Positions 24,825 through 32,990 of a stretch of DNA of 35,674 bases are shown here, piece after piece. A program made the position numbers and the translations under genes. Numbering within the stretch: position 1 is the stretch's first letter; each line of letters begins with the position of its first letter. Origin of the DNA: an uncultured Spirochaetaceae bacterium (GTDB lineage: Bacteria > Spirochaetota > Spirochaetia > Treponematales > Treponemataceae); contig CADANN010000024.1 of assembly GCA_902789325.1 (NCBI GenBank), positions 1 through 35,674 of the forward strand. The letters run 5' to 3'. The notes under the pieces are model-generated. The model saw nothing but the letters and a program-made list of their open reading frames with translations. It was not told the DNA's origin and made no database searches.

Positions 24825-25502
24825 ATGCCACTAATTGAAATTACCCCCGAAATTTCCTATCTTCCCTCTGTTGAAAATCCGCTTTCAAGCGACGTGGTTT
24901 TTATTAAACCGGCTGGCTCTGATACTACCTGGATTTTCGATGTGGGAACAAGTTCGAAAGCGGCTGAACTCATCAATAAAATTGAAGGCAAAAAGAATAT
25001 CGTAGTATCACATTTTCATCCGGATCATATTCTGAATCTTTTGAAAGTGAAATGTGATACGCTCTATGTCACAAATTACACAAAAAAATATACAAGGGCA
25101 GGGACAATAGTTGATGAAGAACTCAATTTTCCTGATGGCATAAAAATCTATCAGATTCCTTCGAGCCACTCAAAAGGAAGTCTCGCCCTCGAATACAAAG
25201 ATTACGTTTTCTTAGGAGACGCAACCTACTGTCACTTCCGTCTTTCCGCCCGAGAATATAATGTGCAGCTCCTCGAACAGATGGTAAAAAAGATGGAAGA
25301 AATTCAGGCTCCAAACTTCTGCCTGAGCCACGACAAAACCTTTGTTCAGCCAAAAGAGAGCGTCCTCCGCATCTACAAAAAAATCCTCGCCCGCCGCACT
25401 GCCGGCAACCCAACAATCAACGTCAACGACTTCTTCAACGAAGACGGTGGCGTAAAAGAAAGCGAAGATTCGCTGGGTAATAACGTAAAAGTAAAAATTT
25501 AA
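24825..25502 (+). CDS. Metallo-beta-lactamase-fold hydrolase
   Basis: I place the start at ATG 24825 (MPLIEITPEISYLPSV). An ATG at 24738 is in frame, but its first 29 codons are the translation of repeat copy 4 plus spacer. The product has 225 residues. The zinc-binding motif is SHFHPDH, a later His is in SSHSKGSL, the bridging Asp is in FLGDATYCHF, and the last His is in LSHDKTF. These make a complete metal site of the MBL superfamily. The family includes thioesterases, lactonases and nucleases, so the substrate cannot be assigned. No good ribosome binding site precedes the start. The next gene, rlmE, follows after 37 bases. Confidence 0.9.
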   Translation: MPLIEITPEISYLPSVENPLSSDVVFIKPAGSDTTWIFDVGTSSKAAELINKIEGKKNIVVSHFHPDHILNLLKVKCDTLYVTNYTKKYTRAGTIVDEELNFPDGIKIYQIPSSHSKGSLALEYKDYVFLGDATYCHFRLSAREYNVQLLEQMVKKMEEIQAPNFCLSHDKTFVQPKESVLRIYKKILARRTAGNPTINVNDFFNEDGGVKESEDSLGNNVKVKI

Positions 25503-25539
25503 TTCTTAAACAATCATTTTTCCCTGCCGATAAATAACT

Positions 25540-26136
25540 ATGCCTAAAAATTCGTATGAAAAACCTGATTATTGGTCTCAGAAAGCTTTTTCCGAAGGGT
25601 ATCCTGCACGTTCGGTGTATAAATTAAAGGAAATCGATGAAAAATTCGGAATGATTAAGAAAAATTATACTGTTCTCGATCTTGGTTCGGCTCCTGGCAG
25701 CTGGACAACTTTTCTTTTGCGAACTATGGAGGGAACTGGTAAGGTTGTTTCCTGCGATTTGAATCCTCTTTCTAAATCTGTAAAAGGCGATAATCTTGTT
25801 TTTATTCAGGGTGACCTTAATGCTCCTGAAATTCGTAATCAGATTAAGAGTGAAGGTCCTTATGACCTTGTTGTTTGCGATGCTGCTCCAAAAACAACTG
25901 GTAACCGTACTGTTGATACTGCCCGCAGCGAACAACTTGTTGAAATGGCTATCTGGTATGCTCAGACTATGCTTAAGCCTGGTGCAAATTTCTGTGTAAA
26001 AATATTTCAGAATGGAGATCAGCAGAGGCTCTTAAAGCTTATGCGCGAAATCTTTACGTCTGCTAAGGGATTTAAACCTGAGGCATGTCGTGCTGAATCA
26101 TTTGAAACCTATCTGGTGGGGATTAATAAAAAATGA
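25540..26136 (+). CDS. rlmE: 23S rRNA 2'-O-methyltransferase (RlmE/FtsJ family)
   Basis: A protein of 198 residues, the usual length. The SAM-binding motif is VLDLGSAPGSWTTFLL. The K-D-K-E catalytic tetrad can be followed: Lys in ARSVYKLKEID, Asp in VVCDAAPKTTG, Lys in FCVKIFQNGD and Glu in RAESFETYLV. The enzyme methylates the ribose of U2552 in the A-loop of 23S rRNA in E. coli, which aids joining of the subunits. It overlaps the next gene by four bases (ATGA), so it is probably co-expressed with the LysM/M23 gene. Confidence 0.96.
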   Translation: MPKNSYEKPDYWSQKAFSEGYPARSVYKLKEIDEKFGMIKKNYTVLDLGSAPGSWTTFLLRTMEGTGKVVSCDLNPLSKSVKGDNLVFIQGDLNAPEIRNQIKSEGPYDLVVCDAAPKTTGNRTVDTARSEQLVEMAIWYAQTMLKPGANFCVKIFQNGDQQRLLKLMREIFTSAKGFKPEACRAESFETYLVGINKK

Positions 26137-27296
26137 GTGACAAAATAGGTGAAAAATCGTTTCTAAGAAAGTGTGAAGCATCGCTGGGACAAAATCCGCT
26201 GGAAATGTCGTCTGAAAAAAAAGACTTTATTTCTGAAAAAAAGCATTGTATAATTAGAAAATTAGTAAATAATGTTGTTATGAGCTTTAAATCTAATTCT
26301 GTACAGGTGGTTTGTCTCTCAGTTCTCGGCTTTTGTGCCGGAGTTTTGCTTACCTGTGTGCTCATTACTGCAAGGCGTCCTGACACTAAGCATGGTGTGG
26401 GTGGTCTTGAAACTGCTGCTGAGCCAGAATACGAAGAAAATCTCTCAACTCTTCTTGCTGATGTTGATGCAGCTATTGATTTGGCTAATGTTGAAGCTCC
26501 TGAAGCCGCTGAGGTTGCTGAAGCCGATGCTGCAATTGAAAACACTAACGAAAATCTTGAAATCACCTATCAGACTTATCGCGTAAAATCTGGCGATATG
26601 ATTGGTTTTATTGCTGATGCTTTTGATGTAACTCAGGATACTATTATCAGCGTTAATAATATTAAGCAGTCGCGTCTTATTCAGCCTGGACAGTATCTTA
26701 AGATTCCTTCTATGCCTGGAATTATTTATACTGTTAAGAAAAACGGCGAAACTCCAAATACTATTGCAGAAAAATATAAAGTAAATGCCGACAAGATTGC
26801 CAGCGTAAATTATTTGAATAATGATTCTGAGCTTAAGGCTGGAACATCGCTTTTTGTTCCAGAAGCTGAACTTGACTGGGCTACCCGTCAGGAAATTAAC
26901 GGCGACCTCTTTAAAAAGCCTCTTCACGCACGATACTGGCTTTCTTCAAATTACGGTTGGCGTGATTCTCCATTTAATGCTGGTAAGCGTACCTTCCACG
27001 GCGGTCTTGATATGGCTGTTGCTTCTGGCACTCCAATTTATGCTGCCCTCGACGGAACTGTTACTGCTGTAGGCTTTAATGCAACTTACGGAAATTATGT
27101 AATTATTACCCATCATTCCGGATATAAAACCTTGTACGGCCATATGAAATCTACTGCCTGCCGAAAAGGTAATTTTGTTTACACAAATACAATTATCGGT
27201 TATGTAGGTTCAACTGGTATGAGTACAGGTCCACACCTTCATTTCACAGTTTATAAGAACGGTAAGACAATTAATCCGTTTACCGTCCTTAATTAG
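26133..27296 (+). CDS. LysM and M23 peptidase domain cell-wall protein
   Basis: A protein of 387 residues starting within the rlmE stop. Residues about 55-78 form a membrane anchor (VVCLSVLGFCAGVLLTCVLI). An Ala/Glu-rich linker follows, then two LysM modules (TYRVKSGDMIGFIADAF; YTVKKNGETPNTIAEKY) that bind peptidoglycan. The C-terminal M23 domain has the zinc ligands His and Asp in FHGGLDMAV and the HLH motif in GPHLHFTVY. All catalytic residues are present, so it should be an active endopeptidase acting on cell-wall peptides, or an activator of one. A downstream start at ATG 26178 or 26280 would put the anchor closer to the N-terminus. It is convergent with the acetyltransferase gene, one base apart. 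Confidence 0.95.
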   Translation: MSDKIGEKSFLRKCEASLGQNPLEMSSEKKDFISEKKHCIIRKLVNNVVMSFKSNSVQVVCLSVLGFCAGVLLTCVLITARRPDTKHGVGGLETAAEPEYEENLSTLLADVDAAIDLANVEAPEAAEVAEADAAIENTNENLEITYQTYRVKSGDMIGFIADAFDVTQDTIISVNNIKQSRLIQPGQYLKIPSMPGIIYTVKKNGETPNTIAEKYKVNADKIASVNYLNNDSELKAGTSLFVPEAELDWATRQEINGDLFKKPLHARYWLSSNYGWRDSPFNAGKRTFHGGLDMAVASGTPIYAALDGTVTAVGFNATYGNYVIITHHSGYKTLYGHMKSTACRKGNFVYTNTIIGYVGSTGMSTGPHLHFTVYKNGKTINPFTVLN

Positions 27297-27297
27297 G

Positions 27298-27855
27298 CTA
27301 TTTCTTCAGCTTCTTCTGCATCATATATTCATCCAGCAGAGTTCCGTCTTTCAGGCAGATTGCTGAAGGACGGCGACCTGTGATTTTGTAGCCCATCTTT
27401 TCGTACAAGGCTCTGGCTCTTGTATTTCCTTCAACAAAATCAAGTTCAAGAATCTGAACATAAGGCTTAGTCAAAGCAAGTTTTTCCATTTCTTCGAACA
27501 TACGGGTGCCAATTCCAAGATTCCAGAATTCCTTACATAGGGCAATTGCAACTCCTGCTCGATGGCGTGTTTTTAATTTTGTATTGAAGTGGATACCGCA
27601 GTTTCCTGCAACCTTGCCATCAACAAGGCAGATAAACATAGCTTCATCGTCTGATGCATTCATGCGGTCAAAAATTGCCTTTTCTGCTTCGTAGGTATAT
27701 TTATCGCATTCTTCCGGGTAGCGTAAAATAAACTCGGTTTCGGCTGCAGAAATCTTAAGATATTCAATAACGCCATTGATATCTTCATCACGAGGGGAAA
27801 GAAGGGTAGCTGTACGTCCATCTTTCAGCTTAAAGTCAAAAGGTTTAATAGTCAT
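27298..27855 (-). CDS. GNAT family N-acetyltransferase
   Basis: A protein of 185 residues that covers a full GNAT fold. The acetyl-CoA-binding signature is CKEFWNLGIGTRMFEEM (a variant of the Q/R-x-x-G-x-G/A loop). The closing motif is FVEGNTRARALYEKMGYK. N-terminal sequence DGRTATLLSPRDEDI and a final HMM-like tail DEYMMQKKL resemble acetyltransferases of the RimJ/RimL-like group that act on small molecules or protein N-termini. The substrate is unknown. It is divergent from purB. Confidence 0.92.
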   Translation of the reverse strand: MTIKPFDFKLKDGRTATLLSPRDEDINGVIEYLKISAAETEFILRYPEECDKYTYEAEKAIFDRMNASDDEAMFICLVDGKVAGNCGIHFNTKLKTRHRAGVAIALCKEFWNLGIGTRMFEEMEKLALTKPYVQILELDFVEGNTRARALYEKMGYKITGRRPSAICLKDGTLLDEYMMQKKLKK

Positions 27856-27985
27856 AGGTGTACCTCACTTATTGAAATTTTCTGCCGTAACATACGAACG
27901 GAAGTTTAATATAAGGGCAATCTTAAAGGGATTTATTGATTTGTTCAACAAAAAAAATCATATTCCCCATATCCACAAAATTCGC

Positions 27986-27991
27986 TATAAT
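27986..27991 (+). promoter_or_regulatory. -10 box of purB
   Basis: A perfect TATAAT six bases upstream of the purB ATG at 27998. No convincing -35 box and no ribosome binding site lie upstream of the start. The spacing suggests a leaderless mRNA. Confidence 0.5.
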
Positions 27992-27997
27992 GCGTCT

Positions 27998-29419
27998 ATG
28001 GAAACACGAAACATTTTTGAAAACCTTTCTTGTATCGATCACAGATACTCTTTGTCGGAAGCCGATGCATTTGCCGGCCTTTCTAAGTATATTTCAGAAG
28101 AAGCTTCTATCCGTTCCTGCGCTAAATGTGAAGCAGCTCTTGTAAAAGCCCACCTAAAGCTTCGCGGAAAACTCACTGACGAAATTGCAAAAACTCTTGA
28201 TGATGTTGCAGCTAACATCGACCCTCAGGAAGTTTACACAGAAGAAGAAAAAACAAAGCACAACATTCGTGCTCTTGTAAATGTAATGAAGACAAAGGTT
28301 GATTCAGAAATCGGCCCTCTCATTCACCTTGGTGCTACTTCGGTTGATATTCTTGATACAGCCCTCAGCTGCCGTATGCGCGACGTTACTCAGAATGTTG
28401 TGCTTCCAGAACTAAAAAAACTTGAAAACTATCTTTGTGATATTGCTGAGCGCGAATGCGCTACTCCACAGGTTGGTCGTACACACGGACAGCATGCTGT
28501 TCCTATCACTTTTGGATGGAGCATTGCTGAGTTCGTAAGCCGCCTTGGAAAATCTATTCTCCGCATTGAAGAATTGAGCAACCAGCTGGTTGGTAAGCTT
28601 GCCGGTCCTGTTGGTTCTTACAACGGACCTTCTATGATTGTAAAAGATCCAGAAGAACTTGAGCGCACATATACAGAGTTCCTTGGACTCACTCCATCTG
28701 AATATTCAAATCAGCTTGTAGAACCTGAATACGTTCTCCGCCTCTTGCTTGAGATGAACGTTGCATTCGGAATTATTGCTAACCTTGCAGATGACCTCCG
28801 CAACCTTCAGCGTTCTGAAATTGGTGAAGTGTTCGAATACTTTGCTGCAACACAGGTTGGTTCTTCAACAATGCCACAGAAGAGAAACCCATGGAACAGC
28901 GAACACGTAAAATCTTTGTGGAAGGCTATGTGTCCACGCGTAATCACTTTCTATATGGATCAGATTTCTGAACATCAGCGTGACCTTACAAACTCTGCAA
29001 GCCAGCGCTTTATTGCTGATTATGTAAGCGGATTTACAATGGCAGTTGCCCGTATGAACTCTGTTGTTAAGGGACTCCAGGCTGATAAGGAAGGCATGGC
29101 AAGAAATCTCGAAAATGCCGGCGGTAAGGTAAAGGGCGGTGTTCTTGCAGAACCTGCTTACATTCTGCTTGGTGAAGCTGGATACAACGACGGCCACGAA
29201 GTTATCCGCAAGATTACTCTTGAAGCAGAGCAGAGCGGCAAAACCTTCTTCGAAGTTCTCAAGACTCACGAAAAAGAATATGCAGACATTACAGCTCAGC
29301 TTGAAAAACTCGGTGTTGAGAATCCTGCACAGTTTTTTGAACACCCGTCAAATTATTGTGGCTTAGCAGCTGTTAAGAGCAAGAGATTAGCTCTTAAATA
29401 TAAAGAGTTGTGTAAATAA
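27998..29419 (+). CDS. purB: Adenylosuccinate lyase
   Basis: I place the start at ATG 27998 (METRNIFENLSCIDHRYSL); the in-frame extension upstream is not family sequence. The product has 473 residues. Landmarks are the catalytic His region VGRTHGQHAVPITFGW and the mobile signature loop GSSTMPQKRNPWNSEH with its catalytic Ser. The lyase makes fumarate twice in purine synthesis, from SAICAR and from adenylosuccinate. The length and motifs agree with the bacterial longer form of the enzyme. An intrinsic terminator follows. Further downstream is a second, diverged copy of the last 26 codons (29519-29602). Confidence 0.96.
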   Translation: METRNIFENLSCIDHRYSLSEADAFAGLSKYISEEASIRSCAKCEAALVKAHLKLRGKLTDEIAKTLDDVAANIDPQEVYTEEEKTKHNIRALVNVMKTKVDSEIGPLIHLGATSVDILDTALSCRMRDVTQNVVLPELKKLENYLCDIAERECATPQVGRTHGQHAVPITFGWSIAEFVSRLGKSILRIEELSNQLVGKLAGPVGSYNGPSMIVKDPEELERTYTEFLGLTPSEYSNQLVEPEYVLRLLLEMNVAFGIIANLADDLRNLQRSEIGEVFEYFAATQVGSSTMPQKRNPWNSEHVKSLWKAMCPRVITFYMDQISEHQRDLTNSASQRFIADYVSGFTMAVARMNSVVKGLQADKEGMARNLENAGGKVKGGVLAEPAYILLGEAGYNDGHEVIRKITLEAEQSGKTFFEVLKTHEKEYADITAQLEKLGVENPAQFFEHPSNYCGLAAVKSKRLALKYKELCK

Positions 29420-29450
29420 ATGTTCAAAAAACTGTTATAGAGGACAAGCT

Positions 29451-29474
29451 AAAAATTGCTTTCGCAATTTTTTT
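29451..29474 (+). terminator. Intrinsic terminator of purB
   Basis: The stem AAAAATTGC/GCAATTTTT has a four-base loop and a run of seven T, 31 bases after the purB stop. It lies between purB and the purB-tail remnant. Confidence 0.82.
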
Positions 29475-29518
29475 AACGCTTTCCGATTGAACACCGGCCG
29501 CCAGCGGCCTTACACATC

Positions 29519-29602
29519 TTTGAGCATCCTTCAAACTACTGCGGACTTGCCGCAGTTAAGTCAAAGAGACTCGCTCAGAAGTATAAAGAATTAATGAAGT
29601 AA
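29519..29602 (+). pseudogene. Second, diverged 3' end of purB (remnant)
   Basis: The frame reads F-EHPSNYCGLAAVKSKRLA, then QKYKELMK and a stop. The end of the intact purB upstream reads EHPSNYCGLAAVKSKRLA, then LKYKELCK and a stop. Twenty-four of 26 residues agree, yet many codons differ at the third base (for example GAG CAT CCT against GAA CAC CCG). It is therefore not a recent duplication but the tail of a related, independently evolved purB. No start codon or further purB sequence is seen before it. It suggests that the present purB replaced an older allele by recombination, leaving the old tail behind. Confidence 0.88.
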
Positions 29603-29607
29603 GCCTT

Positions 29608-29663
29608 AAATCGAAGAACCGTTAAAAAGCAAGCCGAAAGGGTTGCTTTAGGTTCATCGAAAA
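29608..29663. repeat. Dispersed palindromic repeat, family B, copy 2, with galT terminator
   Basis: The outer arms AAATCGAAGAACC and GGTTCATCGAAA match copy 1 at 18707-18766. The inner stem AAAGCAAGCC/GGGTTGCTTT (29626-29649, one mismatch) is followed on the minus strand by five T. It can therefore end the galT transcript, 48 bases after the galT stop. A short second hairpin GGCAAGC/GCTTGCC lies at about 29674-29690. Confidence 0.78.
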
Positions 29664-29696
29664 AAAGGCTCAGAGGCAAGCTGTGCTTGCCGACTT

Positions 29697-31211
29697 TTAA
29701 GATAGTATTGAAATAAATTTATCAAATGCGACTAGTCCTGGCGCGTCGCGCTTATATACACCGGCATCTTCCAGCACCTTGCTGAACACGATGCCGGTTT
29801 CTTGTTTTAAAATCTCATCTGCATTTGATTTATTAAAATCCGGGTGACGGGTACGAACTTCATCTGCCCAGTCTGCGTGTTTTGCAAGCACTTCATCCTT
29901 GCGTAAATCAGTTCCGTTGCACATTGCTTCACCCAAATCTGCAAGTTCCTTTTTGAGTCGGCTCGGTAAAACTGCAAGACCCATAACTTCAATCAAACCG
30001 ATGTTTTCCTTTTTGATGTGATGAAGTTCTGCATGCGGATGGTAAACTCCAAGCGGATGTTCTTCTGTTGTGATATTGTTTCGTAAAACAAGATCGAGTT
30101 CAAACTGATTTCCACGACGGCGTGCGATTGGGGTAATTGTATTGTGAATCTCGCCATCAGTTTCTGCAAAAATAAATGCAGCTTCATCTGTGTAGCCTCG
30201 CCATGCCTGCAAAATAAAGTCTGCTGCATCAATCAATTCATCTGCATCTTCAGAATCCAGACGGATAACACTCATCGGCCATTTTACAATTCCGGCTTTT
30301 ACGTTAGGGAACTTTGCAAGTGCGAAGGATTTTTCAACTTCGGCGCGGGCCATCGGGAACTCATAGTTTCCGCCCTGGAAATGATTGTGACTAAGAATTG
30401 AACCGCCAACAATAGGAATATCTGCATTGCTGCCGAGAGTGTAGTGTGGAAAGAGTTTTACAAAATCAATAAGGCGCTCAAAAGTTTTGCGCTCAATTTT
30501 CATTGGCTCGTGTTTTGCGTCAAAAACAATACAGTGCTCGTTGTAATAAACATAAGGCGAGTACTGAAGATACCACTGTTCACCTGCAAGAGTAAGAGGA
30601 ATGATTCTGTGATTCTGACGAGCGGCATGATTCATGCGGCCAGCATACCCTTCGTTTTCGCGGCACAAAAGACATGCAGGGTAAGAACTTTGCTTTGCAT
30701 TTCGTGCAGCGGCAATTGCTTTAGGATCTTTTTCCGGTTTTGAAAGATTGATTGTAATATCAAGGTCGCCGTATTCAGTGCTAGTCTTCCATTTGAGATC
30801 TTTGCAAACTCTGTAGCGGCGGATATAGTCTGTGTCACCGCTGAATTTATAGTACCAGTCGGTTGCTGCTTTTGCACCTTTAGTAGTCATCAGCTGATTA
30901 AACTGACTTCTCACAAGGCTTGGAGGTGGCACAAGCATTCCCATAATTTTTGTATCAAATAAGTCACGGCTCACAACACCAGTATCTTCAAAAATACCGT
31001 TAGTACCCGCCCAATCCAAAAGCTCTCGTAAAATTCCTTCCAGGTCTTCTGTTTTTACTGTCGGCAAGTCTCCAGCAACAGGTTCTTCAAATCCATCCAG
31101 TTTAAAAAGTTCAAGCAATCTGTTCTGTGTATAAATAACATCATCCTCAGTAATAAGTCCGTTCAAAAGTGCATAAGAAGTAAGACGATTAATATTTTCA
31201 AAAATAGTCAT
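29697..31211 (-). CDS. galT: UDP-glucose--hexose-1-phosphate uridylyltransferase (class II GalT)
   Basis: A protein of 504 residues. It has the size and start (NINRLTSYALLNGLITEDDV) of the Firmicutes-type GalT rather than the 350-residue E. coli form. Family landmarks are YPACLLCRENEGYAGRMNHA, FPHYTLGSNADIPIVGGS and the nucleophile-type His region ILSHNHFQGGNYEFPM. The start is preceded by GGAGG at five bases. GalT exchanges UMP between UDP-glucose and galactose-1-phosphate in the Leloir pathway. galK and galE are not beside it. A consensus promoter overlaps a 21-base palindrome upstream, which suggests repression. The symporter gene upstream on the same strand shares sequence words with this promoter region. 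Confidence 0.95.
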   Translation of the reverse strand: MTIFENINRLTSYALLNGLITEDDVIYTQNRLLELFKLDGFEEPVAGDLPTVKTEDLEGILRELLDWAGTNGIFEDTGVVSRDLFDTKIMGMLVPPPSLVRSQFNQLMTTKGAKAATDWYYKFSGDTDYIRRYRVCKDLKWKTSTEYGDLDITINLSKPEKDPKAIAAARNAKQSSYPACLLCRENEGYAGRMNHAARQNHRIIPLTLAGEQWYLQYSPYVYYNEHCIVFDAKHEPMKIERKTFERLIDFVKLFPHYTLGSNADIPIVGGSILSHNHFQGGNYEFPMARAEVEKSFALAKFPNVKAGIVKWPMSVIRLDSEDADELIDAADFILQAWRGYTDEAAFIFAETDGEIHNTITPIARRRGNQFELDLVLRNNITTEEHPLGVYHPHAELHHIKKENIGLIEVMGLAVLPSRLKKELADLGEAMCNGTDLRKDEVLAKHADWADEVRTRHPDFNKSNADEILKQETGIVFSKVLEDAGVYKRDAPGLVAFDKFISILS

Positions 31212-31229
31212 TCCGTCCTCCAGTATCGT

Positions 31230-31250
31230 TATGATAGTAATACTATCATA
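31230..31250. promoter_or_regulatory. Palindromic operator at the galT promoter
   Basis: Perfect 10-base arms TATGATAGTA and TACTATCATA flank a single central base. The palindrome covers the -10 box and the start region of the galT promoter, a typical repressor position. The ten-base word AATACTATCA of its right half recurs in front of the symporter (32927-32936). Confidence 0.7.
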
Positions 31251-31273
31251 GTAGAGTAAAGAAAAATTTGCAA
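31245..31273 (-). promoter_or_regulatory. Sigma-70 type promoter of galT
   Basis: On the minus strand TTGCAA (31273-31268) and TATGAT (31250-31245) are 17 bases apart. The -10 box is the outer part of the palindromic operator. Transcription would start near 31238. Confidence 0.6.
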
Positions 31274-31297
31274 GATTTATTATTAGTAAGACGATAT

Positions 31298-31325
31298 AAA
31301 AAAAGCCGGCTCGTGTGAGTCGGCT
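31298..31325 (-). terminator. Intrinsic terminator of the sodium:solute symporter gene
   Basis: A 9-bp stem AGCCGACTC/GAGCCGGCT with one G-T pair and a four-base loop is followed by seven T on the minus strand. It lies 42 bases after the symporter stop. The adjacent GCTCGCTAGTCTCGC (31323-31337) is shared with the hairpin upstream of gatA. Confidence 0.85.
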
Positions 31326-31366
31326 CGCTAGTCTCGCCTATGTGGCGATTTTAAGATTCTGCTATT

Positions 31367-32926
31367 TTAGTCTTCCTCAGTCAACGCTTCTGTTGTATGA
31401 ACTGTTACTGTTGTATTGTAGCAGTCGAACATTTTGTCTACATTAGCTGGGCGAGTCTTTGCAGAAATCAGACTTACTACAGGAACGATAATCAGTGATG
31501 CAAGCATACTGAATACACCTGAGTAAAGTGAGTTCTTGAAAATCAATCCGAGAACTGGTCCTGAAACATGGCAAAGTCCAAGAGAAATGCTGAGCTGAAT
31601 CAGCATCATTACAACGCCGAAACAGAATGAAACTGCAACAGAAGCTTTGCTTGTTTTCTTCCAGTAAAGTCCATAAAGGAAAGGAGCAAGGAAGGCACCA
31701 GAAAGAGCACCCCATGAAACACCCATAAGCTGCGCGATGAAGGTTACCTTTGACTTAGCCTGAACAATTGCGATTACAGCAGAAATCACAATGAATACTG
31801 CAACAAATAAGCGGAGTACAAAAAGGTTCTGCTTTTCACTTGATTCCTTCTTCTTGAATGAGTTGATGAAGTCCAAAGTCAATGTTGAACTTGATGTCAA
31901 AACAAGTGAAGAAAGAGTAGACATAGAAGCAGAAAGTACAAGGATCAAAACTATAGCGATAAGTACGTCGCCGAGACCAGAAAGCATAGTAGGAACTACA
32001 GCATCAAAACCTTCAGCCTTAACCTGTTCCGGTGTAAGGAAGAGACGGCCGAATCCACCGAGGAAGTAACAACCGCCTGCAATGATGATGGCAAAGAAAG
32101 TAGAAATCATAGTTCCGATTTTTACAGAACGTTCATTTTTGATTGCGTAGAACTTACCAACCATCTGAGGAAGTCCCCAGGTACCAAGAGAGGTAAGGAG
32201 AACTACAATCAGAAGGTAGAAGGGCTGAGGTCCAAGGAACGAGCTGTAAGCGCCCTTCATAACAGGAGATTCAATTTCAGACATCAGTGCCATAGACTGC
32301 ATGAAGCCGCCGTTCTTAGAAAGAACTGCGAGAATTACAGCCACAATACCAATGAGCATGATGATTCCCTGAATGAAGTCGTTTACAGCAGTGGCCATGT
32401 AACCACCTACAATTACGTAGATAGCTGTAAGAATTGCCATAACGATAACACAAACTGAATAATCAACATTGAAAGCCATACGGAAAAGACGTGAAAGACC
32501 ATTGAACAAAGATGCTGTATATGGAATCAAAAAGAGGAAGGTGATTGCAGAAGCAGCAACCTTAAGCCCTTTTGATTCATAGCGCTGACCAAAGAAATCA
32601 GGCATTGTCTTTGAATTAAGATGCTGAGTCATAACGCGGGTGCGGCGACCGAGGATTGCCCAAGGCATAAGAGAGCCGATGAAGGCGTTTCCCAAACCAA
32701 TCCAGGTTGAAGCAACACCAAAGTTCCATCCGAACTGACCTGCATAACCAACGAAAATTACGGCAGAAAAGTAAGATGTACCGTAAGCAAAGGCGGTGAG
32801 CCACGGACCAACAGCCCGTCCTCCCAAAACGTAACCGTTTACATTGTTTGAAACTGTGCGGCATTTAATACCAACAAAGATGAAAACGGCAAAGAAGAGA
32901 ATAAGTAAACCTAATTTTATAATCAT
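31367..32926 (-). CDS. Sodium:solute symporter (SSS family)
   Basis: I use ATG 32926 (MIIKLGLLILFFAVFIFVG), with 519 residues; a TTG at 32950 is in frame and neither has a ribosome binding site. About 13 membrane helices are present. Early landmarks of the family are YVLGGRAVGPWLTAFAYGTS and FSAVIFVGYAG. The Na+-site helix contains SASMSTLSSLVLTSSSTL. Family members carry sugars, proline, pantothenate and other solutes with sodium. The substrate cannot be read with certainty. The shared upstream words with galT raise the possibility of galactose or another sugar, which is inference. It lies 65 bases downstream of metA on the same strand and has its own terminator. Confidence 0.93.
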   Translation of the reverse strand: MIIKLGLLILFFAVFIFVGIKCRTVSNNVNGYVLGGRAVGPWLTAFAYGTSYFSAVIFVGYAGQFGWNFGVASTWIGLGNAFIGSLMPWAILGRRTRVMTQHLNSKTMPDFFGQRYESKGLKVAASAITFLFLIPYTASLFNGLSRLFRMAFNVDYSVCVIVMAILTAIYVIVGGYMATAVNDFIQGIIMLIGIVAVILAVLSKNGGFMQSMALMSEIESPVMKGAYSSFLGPQPFYLLIVVLLTSLGTWGLPQMVGKFYAIKNERSVKIGTMISTFFAIIIAGGCYFLGGFGRLFLTPEQVKAEGFDAVVPTMLSGLGDVLIAIVLILVLSASMSTLSSLVLTSSSTLTLDFINSFKKKESSEKQNLFVLRLFVAVFIVISAVIAIVQAKSKVTFIAQLMGVSWGALSGAFLAPFLYGLYWKKTSKASVAVSFCFGVVMMLIQLSISLGLCHVSGPVLGLIFKNSLYSGVFSMLASLIIVPVVSLISAKTRPANVDKMFDCYNTTVTVHTTEALTEED

Positions 32927-32981
32927 AATACTATCAATAATAACAGACAATTTAGTGTGAGTAAAGAAAAATAGTATTATT
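32927..32981. promoter_or_regulatory. Candidate regulatory region of the symporter gene
   Basis: AATACTATCA (32927-32936) and ATAGTATTATT (32971-32981) form split half-sites in inverted orientation. GAGTAAAGAAAAAT (32959-32972) is an exact 14-base match to the galT promoter spacer (31254-31267). The order of the two shared words is the same in both places. No strong promoter boxes are seen. Confidence 0.5.
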
Positions 32982-32990
32982 TAATTCTGA

